Positions 61,668 through 64,000 of a stretch of 64,000 bases of DNA are shown here, piece after piece. The position numbers and the translations under genes are program-made. Within the stretch, counting starts at the first letter, position 1, and every line of letters begins with the position of its first letter. Location of the stretch: NCBI GenBank assembly GCA_037034305.1, contig JBAGJY010000009.1:1-64000 (forward strand). Reading direction: 5' to 3'. The notes below the pieces were generated by a model. That model saw nothing but the letters and a program-made list of their open reading frames with translations, searched no databases and was not told the DNA's origin. This stretch comes from Streptantibioticus_A sp037034305 (GTDB lineage Bacteria > Actinomycetota > Actinomycetes > Streptomycetales > Streptomycetaceae).

Positions 61668-62612
61668 TCAGCGCACGAAGGGGTCCACGGCGACCACCAC
61701 GAACAGCAGCGTCGCATAGGTGATCGACCAGTGGAACAGCCGCATCTCCTTGAGCTTCGGGCCGGTCACGCCGTTCTTCGCGCGGGAGTACAGCGCGTGC
61801 GCCTCCTTCAGCCAGAAGCCGCCGAGCAGCGCCGCCGCCACGGGGTACAGCCAGCCGGTGGCGCCCAGCGGCCACCACAGGGTGAGCGAGACCAGCACCA
61901 TCACCCAGCTGTAGGCGAGGATCTGCTTGGCCACCACCAGGTTGCCCGCGACCACCGGCAGCATGGGCACGCCAACGCGCTCGTAGTCGTCCTTGACCTT
62001 CATCGACAGCGGCCAGTAGTGCGGCGGCGTCCAGAAGAACAGCACCAGGAAGAGCACGAACGGCGCCCAGGCGAGTTCGTCGCGCACCGCGGACCAGCCG
62101 ATGAACACCTGCAGGCATCCGGCGATCCCGCCCCACACGATGTTCTGCGTGGTACGGCGTTTCAGCCACAGGGTGTAGACGAAGACGTAGTAGAGGATGG
62201 CCGTCAGCGACAGCGCGGCCGACAGCCAGTTGACCAGCAGCCCGAACCAGAGCGTGGAGACCACCGACAGGCAGACGCCGAAGACCAGGCACTCGCGCGG
62301 CGAGACCATGCCGGTGACCAGCGGCCGCTGCTCGGTGCGGTGCATCAGCGCGTCGATGTCGCGGTCGATGTACATGTTCAGGGCGTTCGCGCCACCCGCC
62401 GACATGTAGCCGCCGACAACCGTCGTCAGCACCAGCCACAGGTCGGGTACGCCGTGCGCGGCCAGGAACATCACCGGCACCGTGGTGATCAGCAGCAGCT
62501 CGATGATGCGCGGCTTGGTCAGCTCCACGAACGCCTTGACCCGCGCCCCGAAGGGCCGGTGCCGAGGGCTCGTCCCGACGACCCCGGGGGGTCGGGTTTC
62601 GACGGCCGTCAC
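61668..62612 (-). CDS. ctaB: protohaem IX farnesyltransferase (haem O synthase)
   Basis: A 314-aa UbiA-family prenyltransferase that adds farnesyl to haem B. Conserved NALNMYIDRDIDALMHRTEQRPL (the N-x3-D-x3-D motif, about 98-120) and DDYERVGVPMLPVVAG (second Asp motif), with nine hydrophobic helices. GTG at 62612 with AGAGGTG 4 bases upstream. Supplies haem O to CtaA. Confidence 0.95.
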   Translation of the reverse strand: MTAVETRPPGVVGTSPRHRPFGARVKAFVELTKPRIIELLLITTVPVMFLAAHGVPDLWLVLTTVVGGYMSAGGANALNMYIDRDIDALMHRTEQRPLVTGMVSPRECLVFGVCLSVVSTLWFGLLVNWLSAALSLTAILYYVFVYTLWLKRRTTQNIVWGGIAGCLQVFIGWSAVRDELAWAPFVLFLVLFFWTPPHYWPLSMKVKDDYERVGVPMLPVVAGNLVVAKQILAYSWVMVLVSLTLWWPLGATGWLYPVAAALLGGFWLKEAHALYSRAKNGVTGPKLKEMRLFHWSITYATLLFVVVAVDPFVR

Positions 62613-63014
62613 GAACACCTCTGAGAGGAAGAAAGACCAGCAAGGCCCTCCCAGTTGTGAAGACCGGGTAAGTCCCTGCGCGTACCACGCCACTCTAGAC
62701 GTTGCCGTTACGGGACCTGTCGCGGGGGGCACCCGTGTTGGCGTAGAGCCTCGCGCGCGGCCGTGAGGCGGTGCGCGGGCAACACGCAAGGTGACATTCA
62801 CGCAACCGTCGCACCCACTTCACCGGGCGGAACGGGCCCCCATGGACCACATTGGAACCGAGGGGAGAGACTATGTACCGGGAATGAACAAAGTCGGTTT
62901 CCCGTTGCCTGAGACGGAGCCGAACGCCCGCCCGCACGAGGGTAGGCTCGAATTCGCCGGTGGCCGCAAGGGCTGACGGCGTTGGAGACATGTGGAGAGG
63001 AGCCCTGACCCAGG
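62613..63014. other. 402-bp divergent region between ctaB and transketolase
   Basis: Holds promoters for ctaB (minus) and tkt (plus). A TAGGCT element at 62943-62948 is a possible -10 for tkt. No RNA gene or ORF is convincing; a short open frame from 62791 is compositionally poor. Confidence 0.5.
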
Positions 63015-64000
63015 GTGAGCACGCAGCCGACCACCGCAGACCTCGACTGGACCGATCTGGACAAGCGGGCCGTGGACACCGCCCGGGTACTGGCCATGGA
63101 CTCCGTCCAGAAGGTCGGAAACGGCCATCCGGGCACGGCCATGAGCCTGGCACCCGCCGCCTACCTGCTGTTCCAGAAGCTGATGCGGCACGATCCGGCC
63201 GACCCCGACTGGACCGGGCGTGACCGCTTCGTCCTGTCGTGCGGCCACACCAGCCTGACCCTCTACACCCAGCTCTACCTGTCGGGTTACGGCCTGGAAC
63301 TCGACGACCTGAAGGCCTTCCGCACCTGGGGCTCGCGCACCCCGGGCCACCCCGAGCACGGCCACACCGTGGGCGTGGAGACCACCACCGGCCCGCTCGG
63401 CCAGGGCGTCGCGAACGCGGTCGGCATGGCGATGGCCGCCCGCTACGAGCGCGGCCTGTTCGACCCCGAGGCCCCGGCGGGCGAGTCCCCGTTCGACCAC
63501 ACCATCTGGGCCATCGTCTCCGACGGTGACCTGGAGGAGGGCATCTCGGCGGAGGCCTCCTCGCTCGCCGGGCACCAGAAGCTCGGCAACCTGGTCGCGC
63601 TCTACGACGACAACCACATCTCCATCGAGGGCGACACCGAGACCGCCTTCAGCGAGGACGTCGCCAAGCGCTACGAGGCGTACGGCTGGCACGTCCAGCA
63701 CGTCACCCACTCCGCTGACGGCGACATCGACGTGCACGCGCTGTACCAGGCGCTGAAGGCCGCCCAGGCCGAGACCGAGCGCCCGTCGCTCATCGTGCTG
63801 CGCACCATCATCGCCTGGCCCGCGCCGACCGCCCAGAACACCGCGGCCGCGCACGGCTCCGCGCTCGGCGCCGAGGAGGTCGCCGCCACCAAGCGGGTGC
63901 TGGGCTTCGACCCGGAGCAGCACTTCGAGGTCGCCCCCGAGGTCCTGGCGCACGCCCGGGCGGTCGCCGACCGGGGCCGTGAGGCGCACAGCACCTGGAA
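63015..64000 (+). CDS. tkt: transketolase, N-terminal part (runs off the window)
   Basis: GTG at 63015 opens a frame to the window end (328 residues seen). It is a thiamine-diphosphate enzyme of the pentose-phosphate pathway: DTARVLAMDSVQKVGNGHPGTAMSLAPAAYLLFQKLMRHDP, FVLSCGHTSLTLYTQLYL, GVETTTGPLGQGVANAVGMAMA, and the ThDP/metal motif VSDGDLEEGISAEASSLAGHQKLGNLVALYDDNHISIEG. In Streptomyces it precedes tal and zwf-type genes; the rest lies outside. Confidence 0.95.
   Translation, partial: MSTQPTTADLDWTDLDKRAVDTARVLAMDSVQKVGNGHPGTAMSLAPAAYLLFQKLMRHDPADPDWTGRDRFVLSCGHTSLTLYTQLYLSGYGLELDDLKAFRTWGSRTPGHPEHGHTVGVETTTGPLGQGVANAVGMAMAARYERGLFDPEAPAGESPFDHTIWAIVSDGDLEEGISAEASSLAGHQKLGNLVALYDDNHISIEGDTETAFSEDVAKRYEAYGWHVQHVTHSADGDIDVHALYQALKAAQAETERPSLIVLRTIIAWPAPTAQNTAAAHGSALGAEEVAATKRVLGFDPEQHFEVAPEVLAHARAVADRGREAHSTW

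Overview
The window reads as a chromosomal segment of a Streptomyces or close streptomycete relative. The evidence is very high GC with G/C-ending codons, many GTG (and some TTG) starts, frequent 1-4 base ATGA/GTGA overlaps inside operons, an LAETG sortase-anchored protein of the SCO1860 type, and a gene order (Pit transporter, cobalamin genes, LAETG protein, ectABCD, dapD, suf operon, ctaA, ctaB, tkt) that from memory parallels the SCO184x-SCO193x part of the S. coelicolor chromosome. That synteny is recalled, not computed. I see no tRNA, rRNA, CRISPR array, transposase or phage gene.

Layout. 0-8 kb: housekeeping and accessory singletons (exonuclease-BRCT, zinc protein, SURF1, an atypical SDR, an enoyl-CoA hydratase, a small HTH protein, an ABC-F ATPase and a protein of unknown function). 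8-11.5 kb: an alpha/beta hydrolase and a divergent class II aldolase / FAD oxidase pair. 11.6-13.1 kb: PitA plus a small membrane protein, with a PHO-box-like repeat upstream. 13.1-22.4 kb: a cobalamin riboswitch and an eight-gene late cobalamin operon (cbiB, cobQ, ChlID-type chelatase, cobO, cobB, cobE, cbiX, cobC-like). 22.4-28.8 kb: an L7/L12-like mini protein, a large YncE/phosphoesterase protein, an ABC exporter with a lipoprotein, and the LAETG protein. 29-30.9 kb: a Clp_N-domain protein behind a double palindrome, and an amidohydrolase. 31.2-35.4 kb: ectABCD for ectoine and hydroxyectoine, whose 3' end is duplicated around an inserted cassette encoding a small secreted protein. 35.4-44.7 kb: a His-rich lipoprotein, an aldehyde dehydrogenase with a divergent IclR regulator, a methyltransferase, a frameshifted alcohol dehydrogenase behind an XRE regulator, and a uronate/aldarate oxidation cluster. 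44.7-48.9 kb: a 275-bp inverted-repeat element, a paralogue of the unknown protein at 6.5-7.9 kb, dapD, and an SMR transporter/TetR pair behind two palindromes. 48.9-55.6 kb: the sufRBD-Rieske-CSU-DUF59 iron-sulfur operon. 55.7-64 kb: an ABC exporter, ctaA, a FluG-like amidohydrolase/glutamine-synthetase pair, a conserved hypothetical, ctaB, and the start of transketolase.

How the genes work together. SURF1, CtaA and CtaB are all needed for cytochrome oxidase haem a insertion. The suf operon builds Fe-S clusters under SufR. Uronate dehydrogenase, 5-dehydro-4-deoxyglucarate dehydratase and the dehydrogenase at 36.2-37.7 kb can be joined into an oxidative uronate route to 2-oxoglutarate, with one unassigned coupled gene between them. 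ectABCD makes osmolytes. The most unusual local structures are the duplicated ectD tail cassette, the operator array of the Clp_N gene, the long inverted repeat at 44.8-45.0 kb, and the pair of large unknown paralogues.
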